The position numbers and the translations under genes were made by a program. Below are positions 53,940 through 61,419 of a DNA stretch of 64,000 nucleotides, piece after piece. Within the stretch, counting starts at the first letter, position 1; every line of letters begins with the position of its first letter. The notes below the pieces were generated by a model, which was given only the letters and a program-made list of their open reading frames with translations, searched no databases and was not told where the DNA came from. Source of the DNA: a bacterium (GTDB taxonomy: Bacteria; Pseudomonadota; Gammaproteobacteria; Burkholderiales; Thiobacillaceae); contig WOUQ01000005.1 of assembly GCA_009772925.1 (NCBI GenBank), positions 1 to 64,000 on the forward strand. The letters run 5' to 3'.

Positions 53940-54332
53940 TTACTTGGGCGTGCAGGATCCGAACATCACGAAGGCCCCGTCCGCATCCGCCAGGGTGGCG
54001 GTCATGCCGCCCTGACTGTCGAGGGCCAGCGACCAGGCAAAGCCCAGTTCGGTACCCTGCAGCAGAAGCTGGTCCTCATCCTTCTGCGTGTAAAGGATGG
54101 GAGTGGCACGCAGCGGCCCCACGACCACCTTTTTCTCGAAATCGATGTGCATGAAATTGGGCGCGCCCAGATTGCCGGGGACGTCGGCGACGCAGGCTCT
54201 TCCTGCAGCGCAATCGATCGCCTGCACGGGCGCGCAGAGCAGGGACTTGGAACCGTCGAAATCCGCCGCGTGGGTGAAAGCGGTGGCGCCGATAAGAGCG
54301 GCCGTGGCCGTCAGATGAAACCCGTAACGCAT
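53940..54332 (-). CDS. Exported hypothetical protein
   Basis: A 130-aa protein with signal peptide TATAALIGATAFTHAAD. The mature part has four cysteines (LLCAPVQAIDCAAGRACVADV, FGSCTPK) and a beta-rich pattern: MHIDFEKKVVVGP, LGFAWSLALDSQGGMTATLADADGAFVMFGSC. No family recognised. It lies 12 bp from the glycine-zipper gene on the same strand, so the two are probably co-transcribed. Confidence 0.72.
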   Translation of the reverse strand: MRYGFHLTATAALIGATAFTHAADFDGSKSLLCAPVQAIDCAAGRACVADVPGNLGAPNFMHIDFEKKVVVGPLRATPILYTQKDEDQLLLQGTELGFAWSLALDSQGGMTATLADADGAFVMFGSCTPK

Positions 54333-54344
54333 GATGATTCCCCT

Positions 54345-54809
54345 TCAGTTGACGGTATAGCCACGACCTTGCATGCAGGCACCATAGGCGCGATAGAAAG
54401 TCTGTATGGTTTGTTGATGTTGGGTCTGGCTCTGCGCCTGGCTTTTGGCCTGATTTTCGCGCGCCTGCCGCCCGCCCCCCATGGTGCCGAGCACCGCGCC
54501 CACACCGGCGCCCTTGCCGGCATCGCCGACGATGGCGCCGATGGCGGCGCCACCCAGGGCACCCCGCACCGCCCCCTGGACGCGTTCATTGCCGCCCGAG
54601 GAGGACTGGGTTTGCGCCGGAGTCTGCGCCACCACGGCGGGATCGATGCCGGTATTCTGCTTGGCCCATACATAGCATTCACCGTCATCCTTCGACTGCT
54701 GCTGCGGCGTCTGCCCCTTGGACGGGTAAATGATGGGCTGCTGGGCGAAGGCGGCCGTGGCCAGGCACAGCGATGCAACACCCGCAGCCAGATGCTTGTA
54801 GTTACGCAT
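54345..54809 (-). CDS. Glycine-zipper exported protein (YMGG-like)
   Basis: A 154-aa protein with signal peptide AAGVASLCLATAAFAQQ. The centre is a glycine zipper, VRGALGGAAIGAIVGDAGKG followed by GAVLGTMGGG, flanked by Gln-rich stretches; the end (TFYRAYGACMQGRGYTV) and the early DDGECYVWAKQNTGIDP provide two cysteines. Such proteins associate with membranes and are often induced by envelope stress. AAGGAG precedes the ATG. Confidence 0.82.
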   Translation of the reverse strand: MRNYKHLAAGVASLCLATAAFAQQPIIYPSKGQTPQQQSKDDGECYVWAKQNTGIDPAVVAQTPAQTQSSSGGNERVQGAVRGALGGAAIGAIVGDAGKGAGVGAVLGTMGGGRQARENQAKSQAQSQTQHQQTIQTFYRAYGACMQGRGYTVN

Positions 54810-54899
54810 GATCCACTCCTTGTTGCTCGAAACGGTAACCCGCACTTCTTACTTTCCCACGACAGGGGAGGAAGGCCACAAGGATAAACCCGGGCCGCT

Positions 54900-55403
54900 T
54901 CAGGGTGCGAGGGGAATCTCTTCCGCCAGATCGGCGCGGACCAGCGCACGCACCTTGTTCTCGATCTGCAGGTAACGCATGGCCTTGGTGGCCGGCAGCA
55001 CACCTTCGAGTTTCCCGGCATAGGTGCGCATCAGCGCCGTTTCGGCATCCTGGATTTCCAGCGTTTCACGGATGAGCCTTTTCGCCAGCTCATCATCCAC
55101 CTTCTTGGCCTTGTACGCCCCAGCGTAGTCCTTGATCAGCCTGGCCAGGCGCTTGTTGAGTTCGCCCAGGTCCTTCTGGTAGGCCTCATACACCGGCCAG
55201 AACACAGTTGCCTCGGCTTCGCTGAGCTTCATGTTCTTGGCGACTATGAATTTCTTGTCCGCCTTGATCTTGTCGCGCAGGATCTGGGCGTTGCTGGCGG
55301 GCTTGTCCTCGGCCTTGGCGGCGGTTTCCTGCTGGGCAACGGCGGGGAAAGACGCCCCGGTCATGACGGCCAGTGCCAGGATGAGGAGAGACTTGTGCTT
55401 CAT
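54900..55403 (-). CDS. Exported helical hypothetical protein
   Basis: A 167-aa periplasmic protein with signal peptide LLILALAVMTGASFPAVAQ. The mature part is almost entirely charged helix: KIKADKKFIVAKNMKLSEAEATVFWPVYEAYQKDLGELNKRLARLI, then LIRETLEIQDAETALMRTYAGKLEGVLPATKAMRYLQIENK. The LSEAEATVFWPVYEAYQ stretch recalls the CpxP/Spy-like helix-hairpin class of uncharacterised bacterial proteins, but I cannot assign it firmly. It stands alone, 91 bp upstream of the glycine-zipper gene. Confidence 0.75.
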   Translation of the reverse strand: MKHKSLLILALAVMTGASFPAVAQQETAAKAEDKPASNAQILRDKIKADKKFIVAKNMKLSEAEATVFWPVYEAYQKDLGELNKRLARLIKDYAGAYKAKKVDDELAKRLIRETLEIQDAETALMRTYAGKLEGVLPATKAMRYLQIENKVRALVRADLAEEIPLAP

Positions 55404-55566
55404 GTGAAACCCTTTCTTTCGATGGATGAGGCCGGACGCGGAGTGCATCAGGAACGCCTCGGCGGCGATCCAGTATTGTTGAGAGAAACCGGCTGCGAGG
55501 CTTCACTTTTCTGGACAGCAGGCACCCCCGGCGGCGCACCCCGCCTGCCCGCGCCTCGGCCGCCGG

Positions 55567-55608
55567 CCTCAACACCGGAGCCTCAACACCCGAGCCTCAA
55601 CACCGGAG
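55567..55608. repeat. Three tandem 14-bp repeats before an AraC gene
   Basis: CCTCAACACCGGAG occurs three times head to tail (55567-55580, 55581-55594 with one change, 55595-55608). The array ends about 50 bp before the ATG of the AraC gene. Direct repeats at such a position could be regulator half-sites; replication slippage is the plain alternative. Confidence 0.7.
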
Positions 55609-55657
55609 CCTTGTAGGTAACGCGAACTTGCGGATAATCGCCGCGCGGATCGCGGGC

Positions 55658-56767
55658 ATGGACGGCAAGGCGCCGCGCGTGCAGCGTGTTGAAAAACCAC
55701 GGGAGAGCTCCGACTTGGCGAATGAGGAAGCAGCGACACGGTTGGTGGGGGTGCTCGGCATCATCCCCTCCCTGCTCCGTGCAGCCGGCGTCGACCCCGC
55801 GCCGGTGCTGGCCCGGGCCGGCCTGGCCGGCGACGCCCTGAACGATCCCGCCGGCCGCATCGCCTACGCCAATCTCCTGCGTCTGCTGCACGAAGCAATC
55901 CGCGCGAGTGGCCTGCCGCATTTCGGATTGCTGGTCGGCCGCGCCTGGAGCATCTCCCAGGCCGGACTGCCCGGTGAAATACTGCGTCATTCCCCGACGG
56001 TGGGCGAGGGACTTGCCGAATTCATCGTGCGCCATCACCTCAACGACACGGCCGCCCTGCCCTTTCTGCAAACCCACGGGGAAATGGCCGACCTCGGCTA
56101 TGCGCTCTTCCTGCCCGTGCCGGACAGCCCGGCCCCCTTCTACGATGCGGTCATCGCCGCCGGCGTCAACCTGATGCGCGAACTCTGCGGCAGCGCCTGG
56201 GCACCCTCGGCGGTCCTGCTGGCACACGCCGCGCCGGCGGATGTGGAACCCTATCGCCGGCATTTCCGGTCACCGGTCCGCTTCCATTCGGAAATCAATG
56301 CGATCCGCTTCCCAGCCCACTACCTGGCGCGGCCCATTGCCGGCGCGGACGCGCAGCGACTGCGTCAAGCGCGGGCCGAGGCCAACGCCGCCGCGCAACC
56401 CCCCTTTACCGCCAACGTACACCGGGCCCTGCGCACCTTGCTGCTGCATGGCAGGTATGGAGGCAGCGACGTCGCCCAGGTCCTGGGTATGCACCGGCGT
56501 ACCCTGATTCGCCGGCTGGGTGCCGACCACACCAGCTTCCAACGCATCCTCGACGAAGTGCGCAACGCCGTGGCCCGCGAATTGCTGCGCGACACCGGGA
56601 TTCCCCTGCGGGACATCGCCGCCTGTGTCGGTTACGCCAGCGTGCCGCCCTTCATCCGCGCTTTCCAGCGCTGGAACGGCACCACTCCCGGCGCCTGGCG
56701 GGCTGGCGCGCACGGCGGCGACGGCCCCGCGCCCGGGCAGCAATTCCGGTTGTCGGCCGAAGGATAG
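55658..56767 (+). CDS. AraC-family regulator (arabinose-binding-like N-terminus)
   Basis: About 369 aa. The N-terminal domain (LGIIPSLLRAAGVDPAPVLARAGLAGDALNDPAGRIAYANLLRLLHEA) is the Arabinose_bd type found in OruR/ArgR-like regulators. The C-terminal double HTH is GGSDVAQVLGMHRRTLIRRLGADHTSFQRILDEVRNAVARELLRDTGIPLRDIAACVGYASVPPFIRAFQRWNG. The start is uncertain: ATG at 55658 has no ribosome site, while TTG at 55715 has GGGAGAG eight bases upstream. The target is unknown; the DUF3313 gene follows. Confidence 0.86.
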   Translation: MDGKAPRVQRVEKPRESSDLANEEAATRLVGVLGIIPSLLRAAGVDPAPVLARAGLAGDALNDPAGRIAYANLLRLLHEAIRASGLPHFGLLVGRAWSISQAGLPGEILRHSPTVGEGLAEFIVRHHLNDTAALPFLQTHGEMADLGYALFLPVPDSPAPFYDAVIAAGVNLMRELCGSAWAPSAVLLAHAAPADVEPYRRHFRSPVRFHSEINAIRFPAHYLARPIAGADAQRLRQARAEANAAAQPPFTANVHRALRTLLLHGRYGGSDVAQVLGMHRRTLIRRLGADHTSFQRILDEVRNAVARELLRDTGIPLRDIAACVGYASVPPFIRAFQRWNGTTPGAWRAGAHGGDGPAPGQQFRLSAEG

Positions 56768-56869
56768 CGCCGGCCCGGTGGAACACCGTTGCCAATCTGG
56801 CCTAAACTCGGCCCGCGTCCTGTCTGCGACAGCGCGATTCGAATTTGCCCACCCCTCATGGAGCGAACC

Positions 56870-57550
56870 ATGCGTCAAACGAAAGCACCCCAATCCTTCT
56901 TGTCCCTCTGCCTGCTGGCGGGGATCACGGCGATTTCCCTCCCGGCCTGGTCGCAATCCTCCGCATCGGTGTTCATCAGCAACATGCCCGCCCTGCAGTC
57001 CGACGCGGCGGGGCCCGGCTCCCAGCGCTGGATGGCGCCCACGGCCAACCTGGCGAACTATGACAAGGTGCTGCTGGAACCGCTCACCCTCTATATCGCG
57101 CCGGACTCCGAGGAGAAGGGCCTCAACCCCGACGCGCTCAAGAGCCTGGCGGACGAGTTCCACAAGCTCGTATCCAATCAACTCGAGCCCTCCTACCCGG
57201 TGGTGAACAAGCCCGGCAAGGGAGTCCTGGTCTTGCGGCCGGCCCTGACCAACGTCCAGATCAAGAAAAAAAGCCGCGGCCTGCTCAGCTTCACTCCCAT
57301 CGGCCTGGTCGCCTACGCGGCTCGGGAAGCCTATGCCAAGGAGTATTCCCTGGAGAAGGCAGCCCTCGAGGTCGAGGTACTGGACGGCGTGTCGGGCGAA
57401 CGGATCGGGGTTCTCATCGACCGCAGCCCCGAGAAAACCAACGTGAGCGAAGACAAGAGTCTCGACTGGACTCGCATCGAGGATACCTACACCTTCTATG
57501 CCAAGCGTCTGCAACAGCGACTGGACGCGGCGCGCGGCGGCGCCAAATAA
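56870..57550 (+). CDS. DUF3313-like exported protein
   Basis: A 226-aa protein with signal peptide SFLSLCLLAGITAISLPAWSQ and no lipobox cysteine. The mature part, YDKVLLEPLTLYIAPDSEEKGLNPDALKSLADEFHKLVSNQLEPSYPVVNKPGKGVLVLRPALTNVQ, then AALEVEVLDGVSGERIGVLIDRS, resembles DUF3313, a periplasmic family without known function. The ATG at 56870 has GGAG upstream. It lies 102 bp after the AraC gene. Confidence 0.8.
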   Translation: MRQTKAPQSFLSLCLLAGITAISLPAWSQSSASVFISNMPALQSDAAGPGSQRWMAPTANLANYDKVLLEPLTLYIAPDSEEKGLNPDALKSLADEFHKLVSNQLEPSYPVVNKPGKGVLVLRPALTNVQIKKKSRGLLSFTPIGLVAYAAREAYAKEYSLEKAALEVEVLDGVSGERIGVLIDRSPEKTNVSEDKSLDWTRIEDTYTFYAKRLQQRLDAARGGAK

Positions 57551-57663
57551 GTCACCCGGCCGATGACCGCCGCGCGCGGCGTCGGCCGCGTTGCCGCTGC
57601 CCGCGGACAGCGCGGTAAACTTCGGCGGACCGCTCCCCCCTCCCCCAATTCCGACGCCCAGCC

Positions 57664-58089
57664 ATGACCAAGCGCCTGTCGTCTCTCCTGATGTCGCTGC
57701 TGGCCCCCCTCACCCTGGCCGGCTGCCTGCAGGACTCCGCCTCCTACACGCTGGCCGGAGAGGATCACGCCATCACCCTGATCCGCCTGCAGGACTGGCC
57801 CTGGCAGAGCACGGTGAACCTCGACGTGGTGGCGATCCGCATGCCCGACTGCAACGGCGGCCTGCGCATCCGCGACGTCCCGCGCAAGGCGGAGCCCGCC
57901 CTGTTCCAGGCGCCGGAAGCGTACGCCGAACCGATCTATATCCTGCGCGTGGAGCAGCGGCATTTCGCGGTGAGCACCGCATCCTGCCGGGTACAGGAAT
58001 TCAAGGAAGCCCCCGACGATGCCGGCCGCATGCTCGGCCACTTCCGCGAGCAGGACGGCCGCTTCGCCTTCGTGCCGGCCGAGGCCTGA
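57664..58089 (+). CDS. Hypothetical lipoprotein
   Basis: A 141-aa protein with lipobox LAPLTLAGCLQDS. The mature part (AGEDHAITLIRLQDWPWQSTVNLDVVAIRMPDCNGGLRI, IYILRVEQRHFAVSTASCRVQEFK) has two cysteines and a beta-rich pattern. I do not recognise the family. It ends 9 bp before ubiD in the same direction, so the two may share a transcript. Confidence 0.75.
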   Translation: MTKRLSSLLMSLLAPLTLAGCLQDSASYTLAGEDHAITLIRLQDWPWQSTVNLDVVAIRMPDCNGGLRIRDVPRKAEPALFQAPEAYAEPIYILRVEQRHFAVSTASCRVQEFKEAPDDAGRMLGHFREQDGRFAFVPAEA

Positions 58090-58098
58090 GGCACGCCC

Positions 58099-59565
58099 AT
58101 GCGTTACGCCGACCTGCGCGATTTCATCGCCCAACTCGAAGCCCGCGGCGAGTTGAAGCGCATCCGCGCGGAAATCGACCCCCGCCTGGAAATGACCGAG
58201 ATCGGCGACCGGGTGCTGCGCGCCGGCGGACCCGCCTTGCTGTTCGAAAAACCGAAGGGCTTCGCCATGCCGGTGCTGGCCAACCTGTTCGGCACGGTCG
58301 GGCGGGTGGCCCTGGGCATGGGCGAGGAGGACCCGGCCAAGCTGCGCGAGATCGGCAGGCTGCTCGCCTACCTCAAGGAACCGGAGCCGCCGAAGGGCCT
58401 CAAGGACGCCTGGGACAAGTGGCCGGTGCTGAAGCAGGTGCTCAACATGAGCCCGAAAGAAGTACGTTCCCCCGCCTGTCAGGAAGTGGTGTGGGAGGGC
58501 CGGGACGTCGACCTCTCGCGCCTGCCCATCCAGACCTGCTGGCCCGGCGATGCCGCGCCGCTGCTCACCTGGGGCCTGGTCATCACGCGCGGGCCGCACA
58601 AGCCGCGGCAGAACCTGGGCATCTACCGGCAGCAGGTGATCGGCCCCGACAAGCTCATCATGCGCTGGCTGGCGCATCGCGGCGGCGCCCTCGATTTCCG
58701 CGAGTTCCAGGCGGCGCACCCGGGCCAGCCCTTCCCCGTCTGCGTGGCGGTCGGTGCCGACCCGGCCACCATCCTGGGGGCGGTGACGCCGGTGCCGGAT
58801 TCCCTCTCCGAGTACCAGTTCGCGGGCCTGCTGCGTGGCGCCAAGACGGAAGTGGCGAAGGCCCTGGGTTCGGACCTGCAGGTGCCGGCCAGCGCCGAGA
58901 TCGTCCTGGAAGGCGTCATCCACGCCGGTGAAACCGCTCTGGAAGGCCCCTTTGGCGACCACACCGGCTACTACAACGAGCAGGAGACCTTCCCGGTCTT
59001 CACGGTCGAACGCATCACCATGCGCCGCGACCCCATCTATCACAGCACCTACACCGGCAAGCCGCCGGACGAGCCGGCCATCCTCGGCGTGGCGCTGAAC
59101 GAGGTGTTCGTGCCCCTGCTGCAGAAGCAGTTCCCCGAGATCACCGACTTCTACCTGCCGCCGGAAGGCTGTTCCTACCGGATGGCGGTGGTGAGCATGA
59201 AGAAGCAGTACCCGGGCCACGCGAAAAGGGTGATGTTCGGCATCTGGAGCTTCCTGCGCCAGTTCATGTACACCAAGTTCATCCTGGTGACCGACGAGGA
59301 CGTCAACGTGCGCGACTGGAACGACGTCATGTGGGCGCTCACCACCCGCGTCGACCCGGCGCGCGACACCCTGCTGGTGGAGAACACGCCAATCGACTAT
59401 CTCGATTTCGCCAGCCCGGTCTCCGGACTCGGTTCCAAGATGGGCATCGACGCCACCAACAAATGGCCGGGCGAGACCAGCCGGGAATGGGGCACGCCGA
59501 TCCGCATGACGGACGAGGTCAGGCGGCGCGTGGACGGCCTCTGGCGCGAACTCGACCTGGATTGA
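58099..59565 (+). CDS. ubiD: 4-hydroxy-3-polyprenylbenzoate decarboxylase
   Basis: Prenylated-FMN-dependent decarboxylase of ubiquinone biosynthesis. The 488-aa product covers the whole family: [69 protein letters not shown] with the catalytic Glu region, and [43 protein letters not shown]. UbiX, which makes the cofactor, is not in view. The next gene starts 5 bp after the stop. Confidence 0.95.
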   Translation: MRYADLRDFIAQLEARGELKRIRAEIDPRLEMTEIGDRVLRAGGPALLFEKPKGFAMPVLANLFGTVGRVALGMGEEDPAKLREIGRLLAYLKEPEPPKGLKDAWDKWPVLKQVLNMSPKEVRSPACQEVVWEGRDVDLSRLPIQTCWPGDAAPLLTWGLVITRGPHKPRQNLGIYRQQVIGPDKLIMRWLAHRGGALDFREFQAAHPGQPFPVCVAVGADPATILGAVTPVPDSLSEYQFAGLLRGAKTEVAKALGSDLQVPASAEIVLEGVIHAGETALEGPFGDHTGYYNEQETFPVFTVERITMRRDPIYHSTYTGKPPDEPAILGVALNEVFVPLLQKQFPEITDFYLPPEGCSYRMAVVSMKKQYPGHAKRVMFGIWSFLRQFMYTKFILVTDEDVNVRDWNDVMWALTTRVDPARDTLLVENTPIDYLDFASPVSGLGSKMGIDATNKWPGETSREWGTPIRMTDEVRRRVDGLWRELDLD

Positions 59566-59570
59566 CGCGG

Positions 59571-60605
59571 ATGATCGTCGACTACCGCCAGTTCGTCCCG
59601 CTCAACGGCCTCTCCGACGAGGCTCTGGCCGAAGTCGCCGGCCTCGCCCGCCGCATCCGTCTCGACGCCGGACAGATCCTGTTCCGCCAGGGCGAGCACG
59701 ACGACGCGCGCTATTACCTGCTGTCCGGGGAAGTCAGCCTGGAGGCAGGCGACGAGGGCGCGCCCCTGCTCATCCGCGCCGACAGCGAGGCGGCCCGCCA
59801 TCCCCTGGCCCGCCTCAAGCCGCGCCGCTATACGGGCCGCGCGAGCGGCGTCTGCGAACTGCTCGGCTTCCCCGAGGGCGTCCTGGAGAACCTGGTCGCG
59901 CGCGATCAGGCCACGGCTTACGAGGTCACCGAGTTCGAGGGCGACGATCCGGCCTGGATGTTCGACCTGCTGCGCAACCCCGCCTTCGCGCGGGTGCCGC
60001 CCGCCAACCTGCACACCCTGTTCGCCCGCTTCGAAGCCATGCCGGTGGCCGCCGGCCAGGTGGTGATCCGCCAGGGCGAGGCGGGCGACTACTACTACCT
60101 CATCCGGCGCGGGCGCGCCCGCGTCGACCGACTGACCAGCGCCGGCACGCCGCTGCGCCTTGCTGAACTGGAGGCCGGCCAGGGTTTCGGCGAGGAGGCC
60201 CTGATTTCCGGCGAAGCCCGCAACGCCACCGTCACCCTGCTCGAGGACGGCCTGCTCATGCGTCTGGCGGCCGACGACTTCCACGCCCAGTTGCAGGCGC
60301 CTCTGGTACGTCTGGTGGACGAGGCGGAGGCGCTGCGGCTGCTGCGCGAGAGCGGCGCGCAGACCGTGGACGTGCGCCTGGAAGACGAATACCGCCACGG
60401 CAGCCTGCCCGGCGCCCTCAACATCCCCCTCTACCTGCTGCGCGTAAAGGCCGCCGCGCTGCCCCGCGACCGCCTCTACATCCTCTTTGGCCACGGCGAA
60501 CGCCGCGCCAGCACGGCCGCCTTCCTGCTCGCGCAGCGCGGCTTCGATACGCGCGTATTGCGCGACGGCCTGGCCGGCCTGAAAAAACCGCTGGCATCCG
60601 GCTAA
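59571..60605 (+). CDS. Double cyclic-nucleotide-binding protein with Cys-less rhodanese domain
   Basis: A 344-aa cytoplasmic protein. CNB domain 1 covers about residues 5-110 (DAGQILFRQGEHDDARYYLLSGEVSL) and domain 2 about 130-245 (AAGQVVIRQGEAGDYYYLIRRGRARV, GFGEEALISGEARNATVTLL). The C-terminal rhodanese domain is 255-344 (VDVRLEDEYRHGSLPGALNIPLYLL). The rhodanese active loop reads ILFGHGERRAS, with Phe where the catalytic Cys is expected, so sulfur transfer is unlikely. The phosphate-cassette arginines of CNB domains are not obvious, so the ligand is open. It is closely spaced after ubiD. Confidence 0.87.
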   Translation: MIVDYRQFVPLNGLSDEALAEVAGLARRIRLDAGQILFRQGEHDDARYYLLSGEVSLEAGDEGAPLLIRADSEAARHPLARLKPRRYTGRASGVCELLGFPEGVLENLVARDQATAYEVTEFEGDDPAWMFDLLRNPAFARVPPANLHTLFARFEAMPVAAGQVVIRQGEAGDYYYLIRRGRARVDRLTSAGTPLRLAELEAGQGFGEEALISGEARNATVTLLEDGLLMRLAADDFHAQLQAPLVRLVDEAEALRLLRESGAQTVDVRLEDEYRHGSLPGALNIPLYLLRVKAAALPRDRLYILFGHGERRASTAAFLLAQRGFDTRVLRDGLAGLKKPLASG

Positions 60606-60629
60606 TAGTTGATTACAATACTCGGGTAT
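60605..60629 (+). promoter_or_regulatory. IscR type 1-like operator before the ankyrin gene
   Basis: The 25-bp site runs ATAGTTGATTAC, then AATACTCGGGTAT. Compared with the E. coli type 1 consensus (ATASYYGACTRWWWYAGTCRRSTAT) it agrees at 22 of 25 positions, including the ends and the TCGGGTAT half. It begins in the stop codon of the cNMP-rhodanese gene and lies 20 bp before the ankyrin start codon. Confidence 0.6.
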
Positions 60630-60649
60630 TAATTTTCCCGGAGATGCCC

Positions 60650-61237
60650 ATGTCCACTGAACTTCACCTCGCCGCCCAGGCAGGAGACAGCGCCGAGGTG
60701 CGCCGCCTGCTGGCCGCCGGTGCCGCCCCCGACAGCCGCGACCAGGACGGCCGGACCGCCTTGCACCTGGCCGCCCAGGGCGGACACCTGGAGGCCGCGC
60801 GCGCCCTGCTGGAAGCCGGCGCCGACTGCAACGCGCGCGACGCCAATGACTGGACCCCCCTGTTCAAGGCCGCCTACAACCACGAGCTGGATTGCGGCTT
60901 CGCCCCGGTGGTGCGGGCCCTGGCGGAGGCCGGCGCCGACGTCAACGCGCGCATCTTCTATGGTCTCAGCCCCCTCATGCTGGCGGCCGGTGCCGGCGAG
61001 GCGGCGGTCTGCGAGGTGCTGCTGGAAGCCGGCGCCGACGTGAAGGCCGCCAACGACGGCGGTCGCACCGCGCTGGCCATGGCCAAGGAGCGCTTCTTCG
61101 TCGACGTCATCAATCTGCTGCACGAAGCCGAGGGCTTTCTCATGGAAACCGAGGGCGGCGGCAGCTGCTCCAGTTCGCGCAAGGGCCCGCCATCCGAGGC
61201 CAAGGTCGTGAATTTCATGAAGCGGCCGATGCACTGA
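60650..61237 (+). CDS. Ankyrin-repeat protein
   Basis: A 195-aa protein made of about four ankyrin repeats: ELHLAAQAGDSAEVRRLLAAGAAPDSRD, GRTALHLAAQGGHLEAARALLEAGADCNARD, FAPVVRALAEAGADVNARIFYGLSPLMLAAGAGEAAVCEVLLEAGADVKAAN, GRTALAMAKERFFVDVINLLHEAE. No signal peptide, so cytoplasmic. The tail has GGGSCSSSRKGP. The second ATG is chosen from its spacing to CCGGAG. The IscR-like box directly upstream hints at control by Fe-S status; the partner protein is unknown. Confidence 0.88.
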   Translation: MSTELHLAAQAGDSAEVRRLLAAGAAPDSRDQDGRTALHLAAQGGHLEAARALLEAGADCNARDANDWTPLFKAAYNHELDCGFAPVVRALAEAGADVNARIFYGLSPLMLAAGAGEAAVCEVLLEAGADVKAANDGGRTALAMAKERFFVDVINLLHEAEGFLMETEGGGSCSSSRKGPPSEAKVVNFMKRPMH

Positions 61238-61254
61238 GTGCCCCCTCCCCCCAC

Positions 61255-61381
61255 CTGCGGGGGAGCGCCGTAGGGCGCATCAGCCGCAAGGCGTAATTCG
61301 CCGGATGGATTGGCGCAATGCGCGGAGTTTACCCCCGCATCGCGGGGGCTTATTGCGCCCTACGGTTCTGCGGGGGAGCGC
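61255..61381. mobile_element. MITE/REP-like palindromic element flanked by 14-bp direct repeats
   Basis: Terminal inverted repeats CCGTAGGGCGCA (61268-61279) and TGCGCCCTACGG (61354-61365) enclose about 75 bp with an inner palindrome CCCCCGC-ATC-GCGGGGG. The 14-bp sequence CTGCGGGGGAGCGC occurs just outside both ends (61255-61268 and 61368-61381). No coding capacity; it sits between the convergent ankyrin and penicillin-binding genes. The GTAGGGCGCA ends resemble widespread proteobacterial non-autonomous repeats. Confidence 0.65.
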
Positions 61382-61419
61382 TACACGGGGCCGCTTGCGC
61401 GGCCCTCGCCCTTTCTACC

